From: Isochrysis galbana
Taxonomy: Eukaryota > Haptophyta > Isochrysidales > Isochrysidaceae
DNA length: 64,000 nucleotides
Assembly: GCA_018136815.1 (NCBI GenBank)
Contig: CM030936.1
Span: forward strand, 3,982,474 to 4,046,473
Direction of reading: 5' to 3'
A program made the translations under genes and the position numbers. The notes beneath the pieces are model-generated. The model was not told where the DNA came from. It worked only from the letters and a program-made list of their open reading frames with translations, and searched no databases. Positions 19,764 to 29,130 of this stretch are shown here, piece by piece; the first letter of the stretch is position 1, and each line of letters starts with the position of its first letter.

Positions 19764-20345
19764 GTGCCGTCGACTTGGCCGATGGCCGCCGCTGGCGTGC
19801 TTGCACACCGTGTCGGCAGCCTGGCCGTTCGCCATACGCGACGGATGAGCTTGCCTTCCGCTGCGGCAATTGCGCCGCATGAGCTTCTTCTTGCCCGCAC
19901 GTATTTGCGATTGACGGGTAAAGCGCTGTCGCCCGGTCTCGACGAAAAGGTATTGTTCGGGCTGGACGATAGGACAGCGGCTGTGCGCTCGCACGAGCAG
20001 TTGTGGAACGCGGATTTCGCGCTTCTCTCGCACGGGACCCAGCCATCGCCAATCATTAATTACGGCAATCTCATGGCTATGAACCTCTTCGAAGTAGACT
20101 GGAAGGCTCTGACTTCGATGGAAAGCAAATACACAGCGCAGCAGGATGTGCGGGAGGACCGTCAAGAATTGCTTCAACGTGTGCGCGAATATGGCTACGT
20201 AGATGACTACACGGGTATTCGTATCTCTGCGACAGGCAAGCTCTTCAGAATCTCGCAGGCGACAGTCTGGGAGCTGCACTGCCCGAAATCTGGAGTGCGA
20301 CTGGGACAGGCTGCAACCTTCCGCCGACCCACCCAACCAGTGTAA
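19764..20345 (+). CDS. MEKHLA-domain protein
   Basis: 193 aa, single exon. Residues ~1-40 are basic and Ala/Ser-rich and could be an organelle-targeting presequence (a second Met at 28). The rest is a full MEKHLA domain: LLARTYLRLTGKAL, LWNADFALLSHGT, PIINYGNLMAMNLFEVDW, EDRQELLQRVREYGYVDDYT, GIRISATGKLFRISQATVWE. MEKHLA is a PAS-related domain found as a stand-alone protein in bacteria and algae and at the C-terminus of plant class III HD-Zip factors. Its ligand is not established. Intact and full-length although transposon debris lies upstream. Confidence 0.8.
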   Translation: MPSTWPMAAAGVLAHRVGSLAVRHTRRMSLPSAAAIAPHELLLARTYLRLTGKALSPGLDEKVLFGLDDRTAAVRSHEQLWNADFALLSHGTQPSPIINYGNLMAMNLFEVDWKALTSMESKYTAQQDVREDRQELLQRVREYGYVDDYTGIRISATGKLFRISQATVWELHCPKSGVRLGQAATFRRPTQPV

Positions 20346-20835
20346 TCATTCATGAAAATATCGCAACGACAACCTTCTTTGCCGATGAGGCTGTCGTCAC
20401 AGGCGAGAAGACTGAGGTATTTTTCCCCCGCCACCTACATCTAGTACCGAAGCTAAGTAGCGCTTGTGCACTACGTAGTTGCCGCTAAGCATAAGCTTCA
20501 CCGTGCAATGAATGCAAAAGCGACCAGCTCATCGATCATGCATGATGTACAATTGTTGCGTGCCATGTAGCATGTAACAAGCCCTCCGCCTTTCTCCACT
20601 CCCGCGTGCGCGATCCTAGATGCCTCGTCATCAATGTCCTAGCTCAGCAAACCGTGCAAGCTGCACTTGACCGCGCGCGTGCCAACGTAGGCCCCAAGGC
20701 ATACTAGCATGTTGCGTTAGCGCTAGATGCTAAATGGAGATGGCCTTTGCGATTCATGATTCTGCTTTGATTCCGTTTCCTAGTCCTTCTCGTCATGTTT
20801 CACACGTCAACACCGTACGAATCTCACAAGTAATA
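20346..20835. other. Intergenic, no gene recognised
   Basis: No coding signal; AT content is higher than in neighbouring genes. Probably the 3' UTR of the MEKHLA gene followed by spacer. Confidence 0.4.
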
Positions 20836-21042
20836 TCACCACTCCTGCGTGAATGAGATCACGAGGTTTTCCCAGTTCCCCGTGCATCTTGCAAGCCACC
20901 CACACGCTGTAGACGGTAGGGTAGCCCATGGCGACATGGTGCAAGCAATCTTCGCGGGCGTAACCCACAACTTCACGGTCACGTACGGGTCGCTTGTGGA
21001 TTCGGCTCCACGCAAGTCAAACTCGGTCCGGTCCTCCCTCAA
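20836..21042 (-). pseudogene. C2-domain-like fragment
   Basis: The minus-strand frame contains LRGAESTSDPYVTVKLW, a classic C2 strand pair with the Asp of a Ca2+ loop, and later TGNWENLVISFTQEW, resembling the NPxWNExFxF block. The ~90 bases between them (gttacgcc ... cttgcaag) could be an intron with GT..AG ends. No upstream or downstream remainder of a protein is visible, so I call it a fragment. Confidence 0.35.
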
Positions 21043-21109
21043 GGAGGCGGTTACCTACATCGTCTTTCGAATGTTCGACCCGATCAAAGCCTGCAAACTA
21101 CAAAACTAA

Positions 21110-21966
21110 GACCCGCCATTTGGCATTTGGCGAGCGCACTAGAGCGAGAAGGCGTCCATGTTCTCAGGGGCAACCAACAGCGAGCAAAAATCACGCTGGA
21201 CGGAATTACAAAGGTCGAATCGGGCAAGCGCCCGATTTGACACTTCTATGTCTACACCGATACGTCCGCTCTGTTTGCAATTTGCAAAATGGTATGGGCA
21301 GAGCCAGTCGGTAGTCCTAAACTAGGAGCTAGAGGACCCGGAGTGGTTTCTCTATCTTGTCTTCAGCGGCGATTCACCTTGGGAGGTGCTACATAATGCG
21401 ATTGCATCGACAGTCAAGACCTGGGTGCGTTCACACTATATAGAACGTCCATTCACCGTAATCAATAAACGGAGCTCAGAGCACTCAAGTGTGCCGCGAA
21501 TCACCTTCAACCTTCAAACTTCAAAGGGTGCTTCAACCCGCCGTTAAGAGATAGGGGAGTGGGGGTCGACGTAGAGAAGATATAGCTAACTTGAAAGGGT
21601 ACCGGATATTAAATAAACTCAAAAATTGGACTTGGGGCATAATGGCGAAATATTTTGAAAGTGGACAGATGAGCTGATCCTGATCCCGCTTGACGCTTGA
21701 TGATTCGATACGATTGCAGCGACAACAACGGCAACTTAGTACGAGTGCCTCAGTAAGGATGTGAAGGTCAAAGTTGCATACGCACGTGTCCATGTGCTGC
21801 ATGTGTGTCCGCTCTGAACGCGTACGCAGGCTCCGGCTATTTGCGGCACTAGCCTTCGTGAGCATCACAACAATCAGACCCATCATCACGTTGTCCCCAA
21901 GGCTAAGGTGCAGGCAATCATAAACATTCAATCAAGGTCGGCGACAGTGATGGCGACGCACTAGAC
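21110..21966. other. Intergenic, no gene recognised
   Basis: About 0.86 kb with short ORFs only. No repeat match inside the window was noticed. Likely the 3' flank of the U-box gene. Confidence 0.4.
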
Positions 21967-22776
21967 TCACGAAACAAATGGGATATCCTCACACGAATCC
22001 AACATGCCATCATGGTCTGAAGCCTCGCATACAGCTGGCCTCGTTGTCATCAACAATTCCTCAAGGATCGACTTGGCGACCTGGCGAGCCGCGGCGGACA
22101 AGCCAGAAAAAATGCAGCAATTTCCGACCACCTTGGTGAGCCAGTACTTAGACTCCTCCTCGTTAATCGGCAGGCCGTACAATCCCTCACTGTACCAGAG
22201 CCCGAGGCAGAATGCCCCCGCTTCTGAGCCGCGTACCGCAGCAAGAGTCATGAGGTGGAGGCCATACACGGCATTCGGCTCCACTCCTTCACCAGAGAGG
22301 TAGCATTCGGCCGCGCATGCCATACCCCTCGGATTTCCTGCATCGCTTGCTCGCTTGCTCCAGCAAAAATATTGCTGTGACAGTCGCGGCAGTCCTTTGA
22401 TACCACTTTGATACCACATGGCCATCTGGAGCATCGCAGTCGTGTCGCCAGCCTTTGCCTTCGACCTCGTCACCTTCACCTCGTCCTCCTCGTCCAGCCG
22501 TGCCTTCCATCGGGCAACGACGTCTTGGCTAAGGACACCGCCGTATATCAGCTTTTCGATGGTCTGGCGAACCTGGATTGCAGGCTGAATCCGTGGACCC
22601 ATAGGCAGATTCGTGATGGGCGAGCGCAGTGTCGCATCTGCGCACTGTTCGATCCACTGCAGGATGGCGGCGTGTTCGTAGATGCGCCCGTCCTCGGCGA
22701 TGACGGGATCAAGTGGCAGGTCCTGCGTGATTGGGCACATGAGGATGCTCGCGATGTCGCCCACTGTGTCGACCAT
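21967..22776 (-). CDS. U-box / Sel1-repeat protein (putative E3 ubiquitin ligase)
   Basis: 269 aa, single exon. Residues ~9-80 are a U-box: ILMCPITQDLPLDPVIAEDG, RIYEHAAILQWIEQ, SPITNLPMGPRIQPAIQVRQ, TIEKLI. It is followed by Sel1-like repeats from ~108: AGDTTAMLQMAMWYQSG, ACAAECYLSGEGV, AGAFCLGLWYSEGLYGL. U-box proteins pass ubiquitin from E2 enzymes to substrates, and Sel1 repeats bind partners. This short U-box plus Sel1 layout is common in algal genomes. The start Met is directly before VGDIASILMCPIT, so no extension is needed. The substrate is unknown. Confidence 0.85.
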   Translation of the reverse strand: MVDTVGDIASILMCPITQDLPLDPVIAEDGRIYEHAAILQWIEQCADATLRSPITNLPMGPRIQPAIQVRQTIEKLIYGGVLSQDVVARWKARLDEEDEVKVTRSKAKAGDTTAMLQMAMWYQSGIKGLPRLSQQYFCWSKRASDAGNPRGMACAAECYLSGEGVEPNAVYGLHLMTLAAVRGSEAGAFCLGLWYSEGLYGLPINEEESKYWLTKVVGNCCIFSGLSAAARQVAKSILEELLMTTRPAVCEASDHDGMLDSCEDIPFVS

Positions 22777-22869
22777 GCCTCTCTCGAGGGAGGGAGGGCT
22801 GCTGGCGAGCGAGCCCGGCAGCCTGAGACGGCCTGAAGGGCCTCACGACAGAATGATGCGTGACTCACC

Positions 22870-23560
22870 TATTAGGAGTACAGAAGACGAGAGACCTGTT
22901 CTTGGTCGGTCGGTCCAGTCAATCGTTTCACACGCGGTGACGAGCGAGGGACTAAGAGAGCAGGGTGAGGACACTGCACAGTGTCCTATTACTATTACTA
23001 CTCTAGTACTAGTAGTAGATCGTCGAATATGGGACGGACTCAAGTTGAGCCACCAAATGACCAAATGTCCACAGTCAGTTTTAGGGCGGTCAAACAGGGG
23101 CCTTTTAACTACTAGTAAGGGTTGGGCTGGATTTTTTGACCGTGGCGCGATTCCGAATAAAAAACCTCCGGGGGGGGCCACCTGCCACCTGCCACTACCA
23201 CTGCGCTTTCAGCTTTAACGAAAATCATCTCTAAGAAATGGTGCGATTCGCCCGCCCTCTCCCCCCCTCCGTCACGCGCGCTCACGCTCTACCCGTAAAG
23301 AATTTGCGGTCGCGCCCGCGGGGGGCAGTAGCTCAGCGAGCGCACGTAGACGCGGCAGGCGGGCGTGGTCCCACAGTGTGAGGTGTGAGAAAAAGTCCCG
23401 CTGGGGGACAATAAGAAAAAACTGGGCTCAAGCTGACAAGTCCCCGGCACCCGGGGAGACAGCCGCGAGAGGCGAGGCGGGAGAGGAGAATTCTCTCGGG
23501 GGAGGATTAGAGAGGGTACACGTGCGACAATAACGTGCAGAAAACAGAAAAAGGAAAACG
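22870..23560. other. Intergenic with low-complexity sequence
   Basis: Includes short direct repeats of acta(g/c)ta near 22985-23015 and a G8 run at 23170-23177. No gene. A tRNA-like word (ggcagtagctcagcgagcg, 23324-23342) has no matching B box. Confidence 0.35.
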
Positions 23561-23565
23561 GCGGA

Positions 23566-23668
23566 GATCAACCTCTCAACAAGTTGACTCAACATGTTGA
23601 GTCTCTCAACAAGTTGACTCAACAAGTTGACTCAACATGTTGAGCCTCTCAACAAGTTGACTCAACGA
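23566..23668 (+). repeat. Tandem palindromic repeat (CTCAACAAGTTGACTCAACATGTTGAG type)
   Basis: The words tcaacaagttga and tcaacatgttga alternate six or seven times. Each is itself a palindrome (TCAACATGTTGA perfectly so). Such an array can fold into a cruciform; no function is indicated. Confidence 0.7.
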
Positions 23669-24763
23669 CTCAACTGGCTCCCAAGGGGAATCTAAAGGTA
23701 GAGGTAGAGAAGATGGATGATGCATCAAGATGGATGCATCCATGATACATTTATATGTAGAAAATATGTAGAGATCTGTAGCAAGGCATCCAAATAGGTG
23801 CCCAAATATGCGGCAAATATGTTGATATGTTGATAAAAAAACTTGCAAACACAAAATACAAAATACCAATCAATCAATCAATAACCTAGGAGAGGGTCTA
23901 GGGGCAGAGTGTGCAATCAATGCATGTGTAAAGCTCGCCGAAAAGGGTGCTGGCGCGCCGGCGCCAAGGGCGATGACGACGCCTGAGCCCAAGTGTGTGT
24001 ACACGATCTTGTCGCCCACCTTGAAGTCGTCGGCATAGTCATCGGCGTAGTCGTCGGCGTAGTCGTCGAGCTCTGAGGGCGCCGAGGACTCGCACTCGCA
24101 CTCGCACTCGTTGCTTGCGTCGAAGCGCGCGATGGGATCGTTGTCGTCAGGGTTCGTGTAGGAACGTTCCAACGGTGTTCCACTGTTCCACGTGGAACAC
24201 CACCCTAAAATGCTGTTCCAACGTTGGAACACCAGCCCTAAAAGGTGTTCCAACAAGGTGTTGGAACGCTGTGGAACAGTTGTGGGAACAGTGGATTTGC
24301 CGCTTGGAACAGTGCGACAGTGCACAGTGCATAGTGCCCGCGTGGCGTACAAACACCGGTTACACCGTTACACCGAGCGCGCTACGCGCGCTCGGTCAAG
24401 TGTTTAGGTAGAGACTAAAATAGTTGTGGGTACAGTGCCATATTATATACTTGCAAAGCACACATGCACACATCAGTGCTATATATACACACATACATAG
24501 CACATAGCTAGCACTAGTCACTAGTCATGACCCACCGGGGGGGGTTCGTTTGTTCGTTTCGCAAGCAGAGTAGGGGGCGGGGGGCGGGGGGCGGGGGGGC
24601 GGTGAGCGGGGGGCGGGGGGCCGCTTGTCCCCCGTTGGGTGGGCGGGCCATAACTACAATATTGCAAGTGCAAGCCTTGCATACGACATACGACGACGTT
24701 GTTGGTTTGTCATTTGTCATCTTTAAAAAGTCATTTACGAGCGAGGTGGTAAGGAGGGCGAGC

Positions 24764-24830
24764 TCAGCCGTGGCGTAGTTAGCAACAGTCCGGGCGTGGG
24801 CTGCGAGCAGCGGGGTTCGAGCCCGGGATG
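24764..24830 (+). repeat. tRNA-like block (pol III A and B boxes)
   Basis: An A-box-like TGGCGTAGTTAG (24771-24782) and a strong B-box GGTTCGAGCCC (24813-24823) lie at tRNA spacing. I cannot build a closed acceptor stem, so this looks like a tRNA pseudogene or SINE head captured inside the MITE. Confidence 0.45.
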
Positions 24831-24867
24831 TACGTACATTTGTGCATCATGGTTCCCCTTTCTTTTG

Positions 24868-24990
24868 GTCCGACCTGTGGAACACTTATAGGCTTATAGG
24901 AACACCCTTGTGAGCTGTGGAACACTTATAGGAACACCCTTGTGAGCTGTGGAACACTTATAGGAACACCCTTGTGAGCTGTGGAACAGT
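24868..24990 (+). repeat. ~32-bp tandem repeat, three units
   Basis: The unit gtggaacacttataggaaca followed by cccttgtgagct is repeated three times, the first copy with an extra 'cttatagg'. It lies in the right subterminal region of the hAT MITE. Confidence 0.75.
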
Positions 24991-25511
24991 GAGGTGCGGA
25001 ACACCACTTTCCCAATGTGGAACACCAGTGGCTACCTTGCCCAAGTGTGCTTCCAATTGTGGAATAACGTTCCTACACAAACCCTGGTTGTCGTTGCGCT
25101 CGGTGCACTCGCCGTTCATGGCCATGTGGTTCGTGAGTAGGAGTAGAGAAAAAGGGGGAGGGCGAAGAGTGAGCAGGGAGAGAGCGGAGAGCGAGCACAA
25201 CACCGGGTTGCTGATCGCTTGATGCTTGATCGTCGGGATTATTCTCACTTTAAAAGCGTTCTTTTATACATCACCAGTTGTCGGCTTGCTTTGCACTACG
25301 CTGCGCGCCTCGTGCCTCCGCCGCGTCTCGCGCCAAGAGATGCCTCGCGCCAAAATCACTTGCGTGGCAGAGTACAGTATGAATATAAATAGCCAAATAC
25401 CATGAAATATGTGCCCAAATATGTAGAGTAGTACAGAGTACAGATGGAGCCGTACAGGTACAATACCGGTGAGGGGTGAAGGTGCCACAGGGAAGAGGGG
25501 CAGAGGGGGCG

Positions 25512-26273
25512 ATGCTGCGCTTTCGTCTCGCTTGCGCGCCACTGCGGCTGGCGGGCCGCCGAGCGGTGCCGCTAAGCAGCAGCGCGGGCGGATTGAGGCG
25601 GAGAGGTGGGATGAGCCCTGACGAGAAGCGCCAGCTGCGCACTGACCACCTCGACCAGGCCCTCCGCCTCGTTCGGGCTTGTGCCACACGAGGCTTTGAT
25701 GAGGGCGTCTCTGTGGATGTGCTGCTCAACGTCGATGCTAAACGGACAGAGGAGCGCGTGCGCGGGCGTGTTCTGCTGCCGCACGGGCAGGGCAAGACGG
25801 TCCGAGTCGCCGTATTTGCTCGCGGTGAGAAGGCTGATCAAGCTCGAGAGGCTGGTGCTGACGTGGTTGGCGCAGAGGACCTTGTCGAGGAGGTGCTCAA
25901 GGGTCGTCTGGATTTCGAGCGTGTGCTGGCCACGCCCGACACCCTCCCGGCGCTGGCGAAGGCAGCACGTGTTCTTGGCCCTAAGGGCTTGATGCCCAAT
26001 CCGAAGCGCGGCACTGTGGTTACAGACATCGCTGAAGCTATTCAGCGTTCGAAAGCAGGAGAGGTGGAGTTTAGGGCCCAGTTGGCTGGGCTAGTGATGG
26101 TGGGTGTGGGCAAGGTGAGCTTCGGCACCAAGAAGTTGACGGATAATCTTCTCGCCGCGCTGGACGCGGTACTCTCTGCGAGGCCTGATCGCTTCCGAGG
26201 GAAGCCGCCGAAGCGCATAACGATATCCTCTGCGATGGGGCCCGGGGTCGACCTCGACCACACCCTGTGGTGA
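25512..26273 (+). CDS. Organellar ribosomal protein uL1 (bacterial type)
   Basis: 253 aa from ATG 25512. A 12-codon longer frame begins upstream, but MLRFRLACAPLRLAGRRAVP is a typical basic mitochondrial presequence. The mature part is a complete bacterial-type L1: RGFDEGVSVDVLLNVDAKRT, VRGRVLLPHGQGKTVRVAVF, the Rossmann part AREAGADVVGAEDLVEEVLK and DFERVLATPDTLPALAKAAR, then the signature VLGPKGLMPNPKRGTV, followed by AIQRSKAGEVEFR and the end KRITISSAMGPGVDLD. It binds 23S rRNA at the L1 stalk of an organellar ribosome, more likely mitochondrial than plastid. Single exon. Confidence 0.9.
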   Translation: MLRFRLACAPLRLAGRRAVPLSSSAGGLRRRGGMSPDEKRQLRTDHLDQALRLVRACATRGFDEGVSVDVLLNVDAKRTEERVRGRVLLPHGQGKTVRVAVFARGEKADQAREAGADVVGAEDLVEEVLKGRLDFERVLATPDTLPALAKAARVLGPKGLMPNPKRGTVVTDIAEAIQRSKAGEVEFRAQLAGLVMVGVGKVSFGTKKLTDNLLAALDAVLSARPDRFRGKPPKRITISSAMGPGVDLDHTLW

Positions 26274-26500
26274 GACGGGACCCTCTCCGTCGAGCATGCG
26301 GAAGCTATCCGGCCTCCTCATCTTGCTGATTGCGTTTCGGACCGCAGCTGTTTGTTGAAGGGTTGTGGTTGAGCAAGCAGATGAGTTAGTCGGCACACTG
26401 CCGCGTTTTGCAATGTGCACATACACAACTTGCGCCGAGAAAGCCTTTTGGATATCTGCTACGAGAGGGCAGAGTAGGTGTTGGTGCGGCGTATCCGCCA

Positions 26501-26503
<3 letters not shown>

Positions 26504-26562
<59 letters not shown>
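26504..26562 (+). repeat. (CT)n microsatellite
   Basis: About 29 uninterrupted CT units downstream of the uL1 gene. Open frames through it (SLSLSL or ERERER) are repeat artefacts. Confidence 0.95.
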
Positions 26563-26566
<4 letters not shown>

Positions 26567-27424
26567 ACTTGCTGGAGGGTATCAACAGCTGTGTGTGCTT
26601 AGCACCGAGATTATCGCTAGACGCCGATTCCTGTGGTTTCACATGACAACGATCCTGTTAATGAGCAAACAGCGGCGATGAGGCGCAGCTTTTGCCTTTG
26701 TTTGTGCGTCGTGCAAGAGAGCGTAATCGCGGGCAAGCAACAGCCCTAGCCATCGAACCCTAAACCCTGCCAACATCGCGATCCCTGTTGACCGACACAT
26801 GCTGAGCAGCGGATCGAGCTCACCCAGCTCGCCTCGTTGGCATGTTGCATGCTCACTCACCTACGGCACGCGCCACCTAGCACCTAGGCCACCTACCGCC
26901 TACCCTCTCGCACCGTACGTACCCCTGTGGATTCAAGGCGTGCACCCCCCCGGGTGGAGGGTGTGGTACCGGATGAAGTCAAGCCGGCGCCTCATCACAA
27001 GCTAAAACCCTCGTCGGACGAACCTTTATAAGTGGGGGTCAATGGGGGCCTCGCGCCCCCCTCTCTCCATCGCGGACACCCCCCGGGGTGGGCCCGTACA
27101 ATCAATCCCAGCCCCTCGGATAAAGGTGCCCAGCTTTATAGGACGAGTCCTACAATGTAGGACGACGTTGTGAACTATGAAGACACGGTTCAATCTAGGA
27201 ATGGGGAGCTAGGATTTGGTTTCCGTGTTCATCTCATTGCCCTCATTGAGTCCTCCTAGAGGCTCAAGACACCATTCTCAAAGCATAATGAGTTATTTGC
27301 CGCTCGCGGAAGCCTTCCCAGCAAAAAACGGCGTTGTCCTACGAATTGCCGCAAACACCTGAGGACACGATTTGAGGCTCATGATCATGATGAGCTCCCT
27401 AGAACTTGCTCCCACGAGATGAAA
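26563..27424. other. Intergenic, no gene recognised
   Basis: No coding signal. The word aaaaccctcgtcggacg (27005-27021) recurs at 29422-29438, a trace of a further dispersed repeat. At 27425-27441 lies the first copy of the TSD of element B copy 2. Confidence 0.4.
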
Positions 27425-27441
27425 TGCTCTTTGGCCTTTGA

Positions 27442-28306
27442 AATAATCAATGTTATATCCTAGCCAACCCCACTAGCTAATTGGACACAACTTTTCCGTC
27501 CCGGAATCCCGCCATGCCTGACGAGCCAGGTGTCCGAGTGATACCGGGGGGTGGGGGCACTGCCCCCTCCCCTCGATATTTGTCCTCCCCCCAGTGCACG
27601 CACCGACCCCGCGCACCCCAGCGCGTCCTCTCCTCGAGTCCACGCTGGGGGAAAACCCCTTTCGGGTAAAAGCAACGCGGGGGGGGGGGGGCATTCGTGA
27701 GATAGGGGCCCAGAAGCGCTAATCTCCCTCGCTAGTGCGAGTGGCCGCGGCGAGCCGCGGCCCTTCCCTCCTGGCTCTGGCGCCCCCGTCTTCTCTTACC
27801 CAAACGGGGCGAGAAGACACGTCACTGCCGGAGGGGAGAGCTGCCGCTCCCCCCTCCCCTCCCTCTTCCCTTTTCCTCCTCTCTTCCCTGCGGCGGGGGC
27901 CCATGGCGCGCGCCTGCGGCCCCTCGCTCAGGTCCCCAGATGGCCTGCAGGGCCTGGGAGCACAGCTCAGGGGGCAGGTGAGGCTGGGGCATGGCCCTGG
28001 CCCCTCCTGCCTCTCCCTCGCTGGCGCTCCGAGCCCCTGCGGGTCGACTGGAGCTGGCTGGGGGGTCCTGAACAGGGGGGCCCAGGGGGAGGAGGGGCTG
28101 GTCAGAGGAATGGGCAGGCCACGACGGGCCAGGGCGGGCGAGTCAGGCGGGCCTGTGAGGAGAGGAATATGTCAGCAGGGCTGTGTGCTCCTGGCAAGCC
28201 ATCAGGCGTGCCAGGAGAGTGGGTGGATCCTCCCCCATGGCAGGGGAGGAGTGGAGAGAGAGGGGGGCTCGTGCCCCCCCATGGGCGAACTAAGTATAAA
28301 CTTAGT
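27442..28306 (-). mobile_element. Non-autonomous retroelement B, copy 2
   Basis: Exact 17-bp TSD TGCTCTTTGGCCTTTGA at 27425-27441 and 28307-28323. On the minus strand it starts ACTAAGTTTATACTTAGTTC and ends aacattgattatt. It is almost identical to 17897-18772 over its whole length (a few substitutions and short indels), so both moved recently. Confidence 0.9.
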
Positions 28307-28496
28307 TGCTCTTTGGCCTTTGACATGGGTTCTTTTCGACCTTCAGTGGAGACCAAGCTTGGTTTTGAAGCCCAATGAGAGTTTTGGCTGCTTTTCCCTC
28401 TTGCGGGGCAAAAACAAAACTCTCGACGCACCCGGTGGCCTCCGATGGCCGAAGTACTCAGTTCACGCTGGAAGAGGGTGCAACTCGAGGTTCCCT

Positions 28497-28563
28497 TTTT
28501 TTGTCACGCCCCTCCCGGCTTTTTAGGTATATAATTTTTTTTGTCACGCCCCTCCCGGCTTTT
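28497..28563 (+). repeat. Two-unit tandem repeat
   Basis: The word ttttttgtcacgcccctccc plus ggctttt occurs twice, separated by taggtatataa. It abuts module A copy 3. Confidence 0.7.
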
Positions 28564-29130
28564 GGCGCTATTTTACTTCGGTCTTCATCAACTCACTTAA
28601 GGGTTTTCGAAAGATTTCCTCCTGATTCCTGTGCGTAACTGTCGCCCCCGTCGGATCGTCCGTCGCCCCGTCGCTCTCTTTTCGGCATTCTCTTCCTTGT
28701 TCGGTCTGTCAGCAGGTTCCTGTGCGTTCCGTGATAAGGATACGTTAGTGTGGAGAGTGTTGACGTGAGTGTGGTGTCAGCTCGTCGGTCCATCGGCCCC
28801 GGACCGTCTGTCGTCTGTCGTTGCCTTCGTTCGTCGCTCTCGTTCTCGTTCTCGTTCCCGTTCTCGTCCCTCGTTCTCAACACTACCTCAATACTCAATA
28901 CCAAGCCTCTCCACTCCCTGAGCCCCAGCCTATCCGTCCCGATCCGCCCAGCCATGTCCGCTCCGTCGTCGCCCTCGCCCTCGCCCAAGCCCGTCCTCCC
29001 GCCTTTCTCTGCTGAGGAGGTGGTCCAGCCCGTCATCCCATCACTCCCGGCCACCTTCGCCGCGCCTTCCGCCGATCGTTTCCCTTCCGTCTCGTCGCAT
29101 ATCGAGCCAGTGGTCATGCTCGATTTGTCA
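28564..29130 (+). mobile_element. Module A copy 3 (5' truncated)
   Basis: Begins at ggcgctattttacttcggtc and ends at the common edge (here gatttgtca). It carries ATGTCCGCTCC at 28953 and an ORF reading frame of ~90 codons that leaves the element into unrelated sequence. Its 3' part resembles copy 1 (6817-7214) rather than the copies at 10624 and 59986, so at least two subfamilies exist. Confidence 0.75.

Larger units (their letters stand above)
24148..25086. mobile_element. hAT-type MITE with 8-bp TSD
   Basis: Terminal inverted repeats CAGGGTT(C/T)GTGTAGGAACGT start at 24148 and, inverted, end at 25086. The first bases CAGGG are typical of hAT ends. Exact 8-bp TSD GTTGTCGT lies at 24140-24147 and 25087-25094. 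The subterminal zones are packed with gttccac/gtggaac words, which may be transposase-binding sites. No transposase ORF is present, so it is a 939-bp non-autonomous element. A tRNA-like block sits inside. Confidence 0.85.
23870..25125 (-). pseudogene. Acidic + Tudor/SH3-like ORF split by a hAT MITE
   Basis: The minus-strand coding starts at ATG 25125 (MAMNGECTER...) and is interrupted at the TSD GTTGTCGT (25087-25094 / 24140-24147). Skipping the 939-bp MITE and one TSD copy joins ...TERNDN directly to DPIARFDASNECECECESS in the same frame. The ORF continues with three DDYA repeats and FKVGDKIVYTHLGSGVVIALG, a small-barrel motif like that at 18791-19115. After ~23960 the sequence changes character and stops at 23870. 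Probably the N-terminal part of a transposase or host gene; the downstream part is lost. Confidence 0.5.

Noticed and set aside
24764-24830. Functional tRNA gene
   Set aside because: A and B boxes are present but no acceptor stem or plausible anticodon arm could be closed.
23566-25000. CRISPR-like or satellite array
   Set aside because: The repeats are palindromic or tandem without unique spacers, and the locus is eukaryotic and partly inside a hAT MITE.
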